From SZAS-103 sp964640525 (GTDB lineage Bacteria; Pseudomonadota; Gammaproteobacteria; Xanthomonadales; Xanthomonadaceae), in NCBI GenBank assembly GCA_964640525.1, contig CAZXGS010000007.1, positions 18,512 to 82,511 on the forward strand: a stretch of 64,000 bases of DNA. The letters are read 5' to 3'. Positions 24,303 to 32,524 of this stretch are shown here, one piece after another. Made by a program: the position numbers and the translations under genes. The notes under the pieces are model-generated. The model searched no databases. It was not told the DNA's origin and saw nothing but the letters and a program-made list of their open reading frames with translations. Numbering within the stretch: position 1 is the stretch's first letter; every line of letters begins with the position of its first letter.

Positions 24303-26174
24303 CTAGCGAAACCGCGGCGCAAGCAGCGCCAGGCGTTCCTGCAGGTCGGCGGTCGCCATGTTGCGGTAGCGCTCGGGCAGCAGCGAACGGCGCGAGGTTT
24401 CCTGCACCGCCAGCAGTTCCATGAACTCGATCATCTGCGGTTCCCGCGGCGGAATGAAGTCGGTCGCGGCCTGCGCGAACACCGCCTCGTCCACCGGCTT
24501 GCCGGCGCGGCGGGCGAGGTCGTAGGCGAGCAGGGCGACGGCTTCCAGGTCGGCGTTGGAATAGTCGTCGAAGCCCTTGAGCAAGGTGTCCAGCGTCTGC
24601 GCTTTCGACCAGTCGATGGTGACGGTGATCGCGTAGCGCTTGAACACGGTGGCGAGCACCGCTGCCTGTTCGGCAGGGCTCTGGGCGTAGAAGAACGGGA
24701 TCTTGCGGTCCAGCCGCCCGGGCCGCTTGAGGTCCACTTCGATGCGGTCCGGACGGTTGGTCATCACCACGAACAGCACACTGCCGCGGTTGTCGGTGTC
24801 GGACATGAACTGCTTCAGGCGTGCCATCACCCGCGAGTTGGTGCCGCCATCGACGTCCTCGCCACCCCCACCGCCGCCGAAGGTGCGGTCGCCTTCGTCG
24901 AGGATCACCGCGATCGGACCCATCGCCTTGACCGTGGCGAGCACGCGCTCGAGGTTGGATTCGGTGGCGCCCTGCCACTTGCTGCGGAAGTTCTTCAGCG
25001 CCACCGCCACCAGCCCGGCCTCCTTGACGAAGGCCTTGATGACGAAGGTCTTGCCGGCGCCCATCGGGCCGACCGCAAGCAGGCCCATCGGCGAGAGCGT
25101 GCGGTCGCCGCTCTTGAACACGCGGGCGATCTCGCCAAGTTCTTGCTTGATGTAGTCGCAGCCGCCGACCGCTTCCAGGCCGTTCTTCGCCTCGATGAAC
25201 TCGATCAGGCCGCCGCACTCGCGTTCGATGATCTCGCGCTTGCGCTTGCGCACGATCGCCAGCATCTCGTCCTCGGGCGAGGCGTCGGGTGCCACCGGAT
25301 GCGCCGGATCGACGAGGTTGGCGATCTCCGCGCTGGTCATGCCGGCGGTGATGTTGGCCATCCGCCGGGCGCGCTCGGTGTCGTCCTTCTGGCCCTTGAT
25401 CATCGAGTAGATCAAGTCGTAACGCTGTTTCTCGTCGAGGCTGGTCGGCGCCTTGTTGGCGACGATGCTGCCCACGTGCAGGGCGCGCAGGCCGGCCATG
25501 TGCTCGGCGAGCTTCCTCACGTGGTCCTCGGGCATGTGCGGGGCGCTGTTGCGGATCGCATCGGCGCGCTCGGCCAGGTCCGGGATCGGCACCTCGACGG
25601 TGGCCACCCGCGGGTTGGTCACCATCGCCTGGCTGATCTCACCCAGCGACTCGGTGATCAGCACCACGATCGCGTCGCAGCGCGCGACGGTGGTGTCGAG
25701 CGACCAGCGGTGCAGGGTGGTCATGGTGATGCGCTCGTCCACCGACAGGAACTGCGGGTCGCCGTTGGGCAGCAGGGTGGAGGCGTAGGGCACGATCAGC
25801 GCCAGCGAGCGGCCGGACGCGATCTGGCCTTCGACCACGTCGAGCAGGCCGGCGACGCCGGTCTCGTCGCGCGGCCGGCGCAGGCTGGGCAGGGCGGCGT
25901 CGCGCTCGGATCGGTTGAGCGGGGTCAGGCCCTGGCCCAGGCTCAGTTCGAGGATGGTCTGCTTGTTGCCGGCAAACAGCACGCCGGCCAGGAAGTCCTT
26001 CAGTGCGTAGTCCTTGCCGGCGACCCAGTACTTGTCGAACACGTTGCCGTGGAGGATGAACAGCGAGGCCTCGCCGGCGAGGTATTTCTGGCGGATGGTC
26101 TCGGCCCAGGCGGGCAGGGGCGATTGCGGTGACGCAATCGAAGGTGCCGCGGGTGATGGGGTGGTGGTGGCCAT
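24303..26174 (-). CDS. AAA+ ATPase with degenerate N-terminal AAA-like half (Ycf46/YjoB-like)
   Basis: 623 residues. The C-terminal AAA domain (about 335-560) has Walker A GPMGAGKTF (about 367-375), Walker B VILDEGDR (about 421), a Gly-rich insert (FGGGGGGEDVDGG), sensor 1 VVMTNRPD and RPGRLDRKIPF with Arg-finger candidates. The N-terminal 300 residues (SLFILHGNVFD, LALIVPYASTLL, AIVVLITESLGEIS) look like an AAA domain that lost its Walker A, as in Ycf46-type proteins. It is the last gene of the PspA/ABC cluster, 189 bp after the PspA stop, with a repeat between. I chose the ATG at 26174 because the one at 26207 lies in the repeat. AAA partners of PspA/IM30 are known; a role in remodelling PspA polymers or the ABC complex is inferred. 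Confidence 0.85.
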   Translation of the reverse strand: MATTTPSPAAPSIASPQSPLPAWAETIRQKYLAGEASLFILHGNVFDKYWVAGKDYALKDFLAGVLFAGNKQTILELSLGQGLTPLNRSERDAALPSLRRPRDETGVAGLLDVVEGQIASGRSLALIVPYASTLLPNGDPQFLSVDERITMTTLHRWSLDTTVARCDAIVVLITESLGEISQAMVTNPRVATVEVPIPDLAERADAIRNSAPHMPEDHVRKLAEHMAGLRALHVGSIVANKAPTSLDEKQRYDLIYSMIKGQKDDTERARRMANITAGMTSAEIANLVDPAHPVAPDASPEDEMLAIVRKRKREIIERECGGLIEFIEAKNGLEAVGGCDYIKQELGEIARVFKSGDRTLSPMGLLAVGPMGAGKTFVIKAFVKEAGLVAVALKNFRSKWQGATESNLERVLATVKAMGPIAVILDEGDRTFGGGGGGEDVDGGTNSRVMARLKQFMSDTDNRGSVLFVVMTNRPDRIEVDLKRPGRLDRKIPFFYAQSPAEQAAVLATVFKRYAITVTIDWSKAQTLDTLLKGFDDYSNADLEAVALLAYDLARRAGKPVDEAVFAQAATDFIPPREPQMIEFMELLAVQETSRRSLLPERYRNMATADLQERLALLAPRFR

Positions 26175-26201
26175 GATGTCGATTCGTGGGTCGAGTCGGC
26201 G

Positions 26202-26294
26202 CGTCATCCCGGCGCAGGCCGGGATCCATGGTGATGTTGGCGTCCCTGCCGCGCGGCAACGTCAAAGGGGATCCCGGCTTGCGCCGGGATGACG
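26202..26294. repeat. Dispersed inverted repeat, GTCATCCCGGC family, copy 2
   Basis: CGTCATCCCGGCGCAGGCC at the left end is mirrored by GGATCCCGGCTTGCGCCGGGATGACG-like sequence at the right end (93 bp). It has the same arms and layout as the copy at 11903-11990 but a different centre. It lies between the PspA and AAA genes and could attenuate or process the operon transcript. Confidence 0.85.
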
Positions 26295-26363
26295 ATCAAG
26301 AGCTGGAACGAGGGATATTCGGCACGCTGCATGCGGTCGCATGCAAGATGCCAGACCTCGGCT

Positions 26364-27074
26364 TCAAAGGGTCTTCTGCGCGCCAGCCTGCTTCTCGGCG
26401 TAGGCTTTCTTGAGGGCGTCGAGCTTGGTCTGCGAGGATTGCGCCTCGCCGGCCTTGCGCAGGTTGGCGATGCGTGTGTCGAGGTCGGATTCCTTCAGCT
26501 CGTCGCCGAGGTTGGCCTTGGCCACGGTGTTCTTGATGTGCTCGCGGACGTTGTCCAGCGCCTTGACTTCGGCATCCACGGACAGGCCTTCGAGCTGGTT
26601 CTGGATCTTCACCCGCGCCTGCGCGCTGGCCATCTGCGCCAGCATGCGGTCCTTCTCGGCCTTGAGCTTCTCGATCTCGGCCTTGACCTCCAGCAGCGAG
26701 TTCTTGGCGTTGGTGGCGTCCTTGGAGGCCTGCGCCATCTCGGCCTTGAGGTCGGTGAGCGATTTTTCCAGTTCGTCCTTCTTCGGGATCAGCAGCAGGG
26801 ACAGGTCGTCCTGGCCGGTGCTGACCGCGGCGTCGAGGTCCGCGCTGGTGCGGTTGTACTCGTTCTGGGTCTTCTCCAGCCTGGCCTCGATGTCCTGGCG
26901 GCGGCGGATGATCGCGGCGGTCGCGTTCTTGAGCTGTTCGTACTTCTCGATCATCGAGTCGATCGCGTTCTGGTAGGCGATGTCGGGATGATCTTTTTCC
27001 AGGCCGCTGATGAACAGCGACAGGAAGCCCTTGAAGAGGTTGCCGAGGCGGGCGAAGAAACTGATGTTGGCCAT
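26364..27074 (-). CDS. PspA/IM30 family protein
   Basis: 236 residues, nearly all helical coiled coil, a normal PspA length. The N-terminal amphipathic segment SFFARLGNLFKGFLSLFISG fits membrane binding. Long heptad stretches follow (KYEQLKNATAAIIRRRQDIE, LEKSLTDLKAEMAQASKD, EVKAEIEKLKAEKDRML). It would assemble into rods or rings on the cytoplasmic face of the membrane and protect it or sculpt it. The context differs from the pspABC regulon: there is no PspB, PspC or PspF nearby and no sigma-54 promoter that I can see in the 117 bp upstream. Instead it follows an ABC importer-like cluster and precedes an AAA ATPase. Confidence 0.87.
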   Translation of the reverse strand: MANISFFARLGNLFKGFLSLFISGLEKDHPDIAYQNAIDSMIEKYEQLKNATAAIIRRRQDIEARLEKTQNEYNRTSADLDAAVSTGQDDLSLLLIPKKDELEKSLTDLKAEMAQASKDATNAKNSLLEVKAEIEKLKAEKDRMLAQMASAQARVKIQNQLEGLSVDAEVKALDNVREHIKNTVAKANLGDELKESDLDTRIANLRKAGEAQSSQTKLDALKKAYAEKQAGAQKTL

Positions 27075-27191
27075 GGGGTCACCTGGTGGTACGGGGTGGT
27101 TGGGTGGCGCGGCGATGGCCGGGCCGAGCTGCGCAATGCTGGAGCGGGGCGGTCGCGGCTAGTCTAGATTCTTTCCATCGTCGCGGCGCGC

Positions 27192-28172
27192 TCAGCGCTT
27201 GACCGCGGCGCTCGCGGCCTGCTTGCGGGCGGCGTCGAGGGCCGGGCTGGGCACCGCCCGCAGCAGCGGGCGGTCGTGCAGCGAGGGCACGGTGTCGCGC
27301 AGGTCGTCGTCGAGTTCCTGTTCGAGTTCTTCCTGCAGGCGCAGCTTGGACAACGACTCGTCGAGCTTGCTGCTGATCGAGGACGAGTACGGCGCGGCCA
27401 TGATCATCTGGTAGATCTCGTCGATCTGGTCGGGCATCGCCATCATCGCCGCGTCGATGGCCTGGCGCTTGGTCTGCATCGCCGATTGGCGCGCCAGCAG
27501 GGCGCTGTAGTCGGCCTTGGCGCGGCGCAGCTGGCGTGCTTCGGGGGTGTCGCCGGCGCTGGCGATCTGGTCGTCGAGGGCGTCGATGCGCTGGCGTACC
27601 TCGTTCTGGTCGACCGCGCGGGCGCGGTCGTCGGTGACCAGCGAGGCCAGCCACAGCGACAGGTAGTCCAGGGTGGTTTCCTGCAGGCGCTCGATGTCGT
27701 CGGTGGACATCTGGGTACGGCGATCGTTGGCGACTTCCTGCAGCGAATTGACCCGTTCGCACATCCGTCGATACGCCGCAAGGCACGTGGCCGCCTCGCT
27801 GGAGACGTAGGGCAGGTGCTTGCCGCCTTTTTGCCGATAGCGCGTGCTGGTGTCGTCGTCCCCCCCCACCTTGCCGTCTTTCCAGTCGATCCCCGGCACG
27901 CGCTTGTCGATCTGGCTGCACAGCTCGACGCGCGCCGCTTCGCGCCGCTCGCGGCGGTAGCGGGCATCGACGCGGGAGCGGAAGCCAGGGCTGGAGGGCA
28001 CGTACAGGCTGGCGATCGCTGCGCCGGCGGCGTAGGCGAGCACGGGCAGCAGGCCAAGGCCCAGCCCGAACGGCAACGACAGCAGGACGCCCGCCGCACA
28101 ACTGCCCAGCCCGGCATAGACGTTGGTCTGGCTGGTCAGCATTTCCTTCAGGTAGGACGGCCCGTCGTTCAC
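27192..28172 (-). CDS. Two-TM protein with long coiled-coil domain, unknown function
   Basis: 326 residues. The start is GTG at 28172, seven bases after the ABC ATPase stop; no ATG gives the same close spacing. Two adjacent hydrophobic helices (AGLGSCAAGVLLSLPFGLG and GLLPVLAYAAGAAIASLYV, about 20-58) are followed by a soluble, highly charged helical region (about 70-300) with coiled-coil potential (QNEVRQRIDALDDQIASAG, KLDESLSKLRLQEELEQEL). Topology suggests a membrane-anchored cytoplasmic helical bundle that could bind PspA, whose gene is next. No family recognised. Confidence 0.78.
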   Translation of the reverse strand: MNDGPSYLKEMLTSQTNVYAGLGSCAAGVLLSLPFGLGLGLLPVLAYAAGAAIASLYVPSSPGFRSRVDARYRRERREAARVELCSQIDKRVPGIDWKDGKVGGDDDTSTRYRQKGGKHLPYVSSEAATCLAAYRRMCERVNSLQEVANDRRTQMSTDDIERLQETTLDYLSLWLASLVTDDRARAVDQNEVRQRIDALDDQIASAGDTPEARQLRRAKADYSALLARQSAMQTKRQAIDAAMMAMPDQIDEIYQMIMAAPYSSSISSKLDESLSKLRLQEELEQELDDDLRDTVPSLHDRPLLRAVPSPALDAARKQAASAAVKR

Positions 28173-28179
28173 GGCAGCC

Positions 28180-29052
28180 TCAGTAGCTCACGCGCAGCGA
28201 GCCCTTGCCGGCACCGGCCTGGTGCAGGCGGCTGAGCACGCGTTCCTGCAGCGCGGTGGCTTCCGCCGAACGCATCCAGGCGCCATCGCGCGGGCGCGGC
28301 AGGTTGATCGTGAAATCGTCCGACACGATCGCCGGCTGGGTGGCGAACACGATCACCCGGTCGCCCAGGATCAGCGCCTCGGTGACGTCGTGGGTGACGA
28401 ACATCACCAGGCAGGGGTTGGCCTTGTACAGGCTGGCGAGCAGGCCCTGCATCTCCTCGCGGGTCTGGGCGTCGAGCGCGCCGAAGGGTTCGTCCATCAG
28501 CAGGATGCGCGGGCGCAGCACCAGCGCGCGTGCCAGCGCCACGCGCTGGTTCTGGCCGCCGGAGATCTGGTGCGGGTACAGGTCGCGCTTGTCGGCCAGG
28601 CCGACCGCGGCAAGCATTGCCTCGACCCGCTGCCGGGCCTCTGCGGCGGACACCTGACGGCGCCACAGGCCGAGGGTGAACGGGAAATACACGTTCTCCC
28701 ACACCGTCTTGTCGGGGCGGTTGGCGTACTGCTGGAACACCATCACCGCGTCCGGATGCGGGCCGTCGCAGGGCTTGCCGTCGATCAGCACGCTGCCGCT
28801 GGTGGGCGTGCGCACGTCGAATGGCCGCACGCCGCCCATCATGTGCAACATGGTGCTCTTGCCGCAGCCGGAGGGGCCGAGCAGGACGTTGATCCCGGCC
28901 TGGTTGAAGCTCAGCGAGATGTCGTGGACCACCTGGTTCGGCGGGCCACCATCGGGCGAGGGGAACTGCTGGCAGATGTTCTGCAGGCTCAGGCTGACCG
29001 CCGATGCGGCGGCGGCAACCGGCGCGGTCTTCGCGGTGGAAACGGCGCTCAT
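28180..29052 (-). CDS. ABC transporter ATP-binding protein (nitrate/sulfonate/taurine type)
   Basis: 290 residues. It has Walker A GPSGCGKST, Q-loop MVFQQYANRPDKTVWENV, signature SGGQNQRVALARAL, Walker B ILLMDEPFGALD and H-loop VTHDVTEAL. The pattern is that of SsuB/TauB/NrtD importer ATPases. The start at 29052 overlaps the permease stop (ATGA). It powers the permease of this cluster. The family normally imports small anions, but no metabolic gene is nearby and the substrate-binding partner is an unusual membrane-tethered OmpA fusion. Confidence 0.9.
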   Translation of the reverse strand: MSAVSTAKTAPVAAAASAVSLSLQNICQQFPSPDGGPPNQVVHDISLSFNQAGINVLLGPSGCGKSTMLHMMGGVRPFDVRTPTSGSVLIDGKPCDGPHPDAVMVFQQYANRPDKTVWENVYFPFTLGLWRRQVSAAEARQRVEAMLAAVGLADKRDLYPHQISGGQNQRVALARALVLRPRILLMDEPFGALDAQTREEMQGLLASLYKANPCLVMFVTHDVTEALILGDRVIVFATQPAIVSDDFTINLPRPRDGAWMRSAEATALQERVLSRLHQAGAGKGSLRVSY

Positions 29053-29846
29053 GCGAAGGTCTCCCAGCCGTACAGCTTGCGCTTGATCCAGGTCATCGTC
29101 TGGTAGGTGATCAGCGCCAGCACGATGATGACGATGATGCCGGCGAAGACCTGGTCCATCGCCGAGAAGCGCTTGGAGTTCTGGATCATCTGGCCCAGGC
29201 CGTGGCCGGCATTCACGTATTCGGCCACGGTGATGTAGGTCCACATCACCGAGATGCCGACGATGATGGCGTCGGCGATCCGCGGCATCGCCAGCGGCAC
29301 GATCACCTTCCAGATGCACTCCTGCGGCGAGGCGCCGAGGTCGCGGGCGCTGATCCAGTACGACTGCGGCACCGCCAGCACGGCGTCACGCACCATCGGC
29401 ACCAGATAGACCACCGAACCGCAGAACAGGAACACGATCTTCATGCTCTCGTCGATGCCGAACCACATCACCAGGATCGGCAGCAGGGCGACGATGGGCG
29501 CCGAACGGAACGGATCGATCAGCGGCGAACACAGCGCATTGATCCGCGGCGAGGCACCCATCAGGATGCCGGCCGGGATGCCGATCGCCATCACCAGCAC
29601 CCCGGCCACGAGCACCCGCCCGACCGACCACAAGGTGGCGGTGAACAGGATGCTGTGGCCGTTGCTCCAGGCCAGGTAGCTCAGGGCGTGCAGCACCTGC
29701 CACGGCGCCGGCAGCTTGTTGGCGCTGATCGAGCCCGACAGTGCGAGCGCGCCCCACACGCCCAGCCAGGCCAGGATCGCGGCCAGCCCGTACGCCCGGC
29801 GCGTGGACGCCGGCAGGCTGGCATAGGGGTTCCAGAAGTCGCTCAT
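29049..29846 (-). CDS. ABC transporter permease (SsuC/TauC/NrtB type)
   Basis: 265 residues with six predicted membrane segments. It shows the BPD_transp_1 pattern, with coupling-helix EAA-like sequence ISARDLGASPQECIWKVIVPLAMPRIADAI (about 170-200). Start and stop overlap the neighbours as ATGA on both sides (29843-29846 and 29049-29052). It forms the membrane channel with the following ATPase. Confidence 0.9.
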   Translation of the reverse strand: MSDFWNPYASLPASTRRAYGLAAILAWLGVWGALALSGSISANKLPAPWQVLHALSYLAWSNGHSILFTATLWSVGRVLVAGVLVMAIGIPAGILMGASPRINALCSPLIDPFRSAPIVALLPILVMWFGIDESMKIVFLFCGSVVYLVPMVRDAVLAVPQSYWISARDLGASPQECIWKVIVPLAMPRIADAIIVGISVMWTYITVAEYVNAGHGLGQMIQNSKRFSAMDQVFAGIIVIIVLALITYQTMTWIKRKLYGWETFA

Positions 29847-31537
29847 TGCGCGGAGAACACCGCCACGCGGGTGGTGCGGTTGGCGGCACGGCAGTCATCC
29901 AGCGACATGCCGTCGGCGGCAGGGTCGGACTCGTTGCAGATCGGATGATCCGGGCCGTTGCCGACCGCCTTGAAGCGTGCGCGCGGGAACTCCCACTGGG
30001 TCACCAGGTAGTCCACCACCGCCTTGGCGCGCGCCTGCGAGAGCGCCATGTTGGCGGCATGGCTTCCGGTCGAGTCGGTGTTGCCGGTGACCTCGAAGTA
30101 GGCCGACCCGTTGTTCTGGATGAACGGCACCATGACCTCGTCGATGGTCTTTTGCGAGCGCTTGGTCAGCTCGGCGCTGCCGGAGGTGAAGTTCACCGTC
30201 ACCGGCTTGGTCACCGCCGCCGGCGCATCCTGGATCGCCTGCTGCTGCGCGGCCTGGGTGAAGGTCTGCTGCGGTGCGGCCGCGGCCTGCTGGGCCGCCT
30301 GGTCCTCGGCGAACAGTTTCTTGATGAAGCTGTAGTCGAAGCTGTCCTGCGGCGGGATCACCGGCGAGTTCGGGTTGGCCAGCGCGCCGGCGGCACGATA
30401 GATGCCGTCGAAACGATGGTAGACGCGTTCGTAATGGTTGGTGCCACCGGCCAGGCCGAGGATGCGGGCGTTGTCCTCGAGCCCGGTCCACACCAGCGAC
30501 TTGAACAGGCCCTTGATGAACCCCTTGCCCTGCTTGTCGGCCAGCAACTGGAAGTACTGTTCGGTCTTGATCAGCGCATCGACCGCGTTGTCCGGGTCCT
30601 GGCGGGCCGCCTTGACGCCCTCCATCCAGCCCTGCACGAACTTCTGCACCGCCGAACGGCCCTCGTCGGTGGCGAGCACACGGCTGTCGCAGACCATCAC
30701 GTCGAAGATCAGGTTGGTAGCGGTCTTGGTCGAATAGACCACGTGCGCGCCGGTGTTGTGGATCGCCAGCGACAGGTCCGGATCCCACAGCGCGGCGGCA
30801 TCCACGTTGCCCGACTCCAGGGTCGAACGCACGCCGGCGGTACCCTCGTCGGCGTTCACGAACACGTACTGCACCGAGGCCTTCTTGCGCGCGGTCATCG
30901 ACGAGTTGTCGATGGCGTCGATCACCATGCCGTGCGAGGGCGTGTACTGCAGAAGGGCGATCTTCTTGCCGGCCAGGTCCTCGACACTGCGGATGTTCGG
31001 GTCGCGGGCGATGATCGCGTCGGCGCCCTGGGTGTTGTCGACGATCATCACCGCGCGGCCGTCGAGGTGGGCATTGCGCAGGTTGGGTTGCTCCTGCGCC
31101 CAGAAGTCCGACGTGCGCCAGGCGCACTGCGCGGTCTTGGCCTCGAAGATCGTGGTCAGGGTGGGGATGTCGTCCTGGATCAGGAACTTCACGTTGACAC
31201 CGAGCTTGTCGTAGATCGAGCCGGGCTGGGTGGTCAGGCTGTCGCCGTTGGCGACCAGCGCCGGGGCGTAGCCGTGGAAGCTGACGATGCTGACCTTGAG
31301 CGGGTGCGTGGACGAGCCCAGCGGCCCGCTGCCGGTGTCGTTGTCGGCTGCTGCGGAAGTGGCACCCTGGTCGGCGCCGGATGAGGCGTAGGCGGACGCG
31401 CTGCTGGAGGTGGTGCCGGCCTTGCCGGTCGCGCCCTTGAGCTTGTCGCCCAGGCCCAGGTGCCAGGCCGCGGAGGCGGCGACGCCGACGATGATGACGG
31501 TGATGAGGCCTTTGGCCAGGGGGGTGAGGCGTGCCAT
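29843..31537 (-). CDS. Membrane-anchored substrate-binding protein fused to OmpA-like peptidoglycan-binding domain
   Basis: 564 residues. A single N-terminal helix (about 9-27, GLITVIIVGVAASAAWHLGL) anchors it. A Ser/Ala/Gly linker leads to an SsuA/NrtA-type periplasmic binding domain (about 75-370; LKVSIVSFHGYAPALVANG, DLAGKKIALLQYTPSHGM, TLESGNVDAAALWDPDL). A Gln/Ala linker then joins an OmpA C-terminal domain (about 455-562; VNFTSGSAELTKRSQKTIDEV, VTGNTDSTGSHAANMALSQARAKAV, ANRTTRVAVF). This layout would fix the receptor between inner membrane and cell wall, which is unusual for an ABC importer receptor. It overlaps the permease gene as ATGA. Confidence 0.86.
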   Translation of the reverse strand: MARLTPLAKGLITVIIVGVAASAAWHLGLGDKLKGATGKAGTTSSSASAYASSGADQGATSAAADNDTGSGPLGSSTHPLKVSIVSFHGYAPALVANGDSLTTQPGSIYDKLGVNVKFLIQDDIPTLTTIFEAKTAQCAWRTSDFWAQEQPNLRNAHLDGRAVMIVDNTQGADAIIARDPNIRSVEDLAGKKIALLQYTPSHGMVIDAIDNSSMTARKKASVQYVFVNADEGTAGVRSTLESGNVDAAALWDPDLSLAIHNTGAHVVYSTKTATNLIFDVMVCDSRVLATDEGRSAVQKFVQGWMEGVKAARQDPDNAVDALIKTEQYFQLLADKQGKGFIKGLFKSLVWTGLEDNARILGLAGGTNHYERVYHRFDGIYRAAGALANPNSPVIPPQDSFDYSFIKKLFAEDQAAQQAAAAPQQTFTQAAQQQAIQDAPAAVTKPVTVNFTSGSAELTKRSQKTIDEVMVPFIQNNGSAYFEVTGNTDSTGSHAANMALSQARAKAVVDYLVTQWEFPRARFKAVGNGPDHPICNESDPAADGMSLDDCRAANRTTRVAVFSAQ

Positions 31538-31546
31538 GGTTTTTCC

Positions 31547-32314
31547 TCAGCGATTCGGTGTCGTGGAAGACAGGTAAGGGTGGATGAGGTTGTTGATCTT
31601 GTTGATGCACTCGCCCACGCGCTGGCGCTCGCGATCGGCGGCCTGCTGCGCGCCGGTCCTGCGCGAGGCGAGGGTGGCGATGTCGCTGGCGTGCTGGCTG
31701 GTCGCCGTCTCAAGCTGTTTTTGCAGGTCGGCGATCCTGGCGCGCAGGTCGGCAATCGCGCTGTCCTTTGCCGCGTTCATGGTGGCGATGTCGCGGGCGA
31801 CGGCTTGCTCGATTTCCGCCAGCTTTGCGGTGGTGCGCTCGTTGTAGGCGTGCAGGGCGTCGGTCTTGCGCTGCGCGTCCTTGAGCACGTCCTCGATCGT
31901 CCAGCCATCGTCGGCGGCGTCCATCGCCAGCACCGCCGCCTTCTGGGTTGCGGGGTCGAGCTGGCGCAGGCCATCGACGAGTTTTTGCAGGCGCTCGATC
32001 GGGAACGCCGCCTCGGGCAAGTTGGCATCGCGGTAGATCGCATCGAAAGTCACGCCCTCGGGCAGCACGTAGTCGCAGGCTGCGTCCGTGCCTGGCCCGC
32101 GCTCGGGCCGAGGTTCGGCGTCGCCGTCCTCCGAGGTGTCGATGGCAAAACTGGCCCGTCCCGAAGGCGCATCCCGCGGGGGCGTGGGCGCAGCGGGTTC
32201 GGTGGTGGGAGTAGCGGGATCGACGGGTGGCGTGGTCAGGCTGGACAGGTCGAACGGCGCCGCTTCGGGTTCGACCAGGCCTGCCTTCTGCAGGAACTGA
32301 GTGAGCTTGGACAT
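31547..32314 (-). CDS. Coiled-coil protein of unknown function, first gene of the PspA/ABC/AAA cluster
   Basis: 255 residues, no signal peptide or membrane helix. The N-terminus is MSKLTQFLQKAGLVEPEA, then a Pro/Thr/Ala-rich low-complexity stretch (about 20-80) and a small domain (about 82-150, YVLPEGVTFDAIYRDANLPEAAF). A long C-terminal coiled coil follows (about 155-245, AKLAEIEQAVARDIATMNAAK, IADLRARIADLQKQLETAT). It is cytoplasmic by prediction. Nine bases separate it from the substrate-binding/OmpA gene. No family recognised; its position suggests an adaptor for the machine. Confidence 0.78.
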   Translation of the reverse strand: MSKLTQFLQKAGLVEPEAAPFDLSSLTTPPVDPATPTTEPAAPTPPRDAPSGRASFAIDTSEDGDAEPRPERGPGTDAACDYVLPEGVTFDAIYRDANLPEAAFPIERLQKLVDGLRQLDPATQKAAVLAMDAADDGWTIEDVLKDAQRKTDALHAYNERTTAKLAEIEQAVARDIATMNAAKDSAIADLRARIADLQKQLETATSQHASDIATLASRRTGAQQAADRERQRVGECINKINNLIHPYLSSTTPNR

Positions 32315-32524
32315 GGGTACCCCTGATGCTGCGGCGCCACCTTACTAAACGGGCGCAGCTGAGTCCATTTCGCGCGGTCCGCGCAGCGGGCCGGCGCGTG
32401 CGTCCGATACCTGGATCGGCGCGGCATGGCGACGCGGCAACGGCAGCGGCAGCGCTGCGCTCGGGGCGCGTTGCGGATGCCGCACCCGTGCGCCAGGTAC
32501 CGCCGCGCCCCGTGGTTCGGCGGC

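Noticed and set aside
27075..27191. Sigma-54 promoter before pspA as in enterobacteria
   Set aside because: I could not find a GG-N10-GC element with the TGGCAC/TTGC form in this interval.
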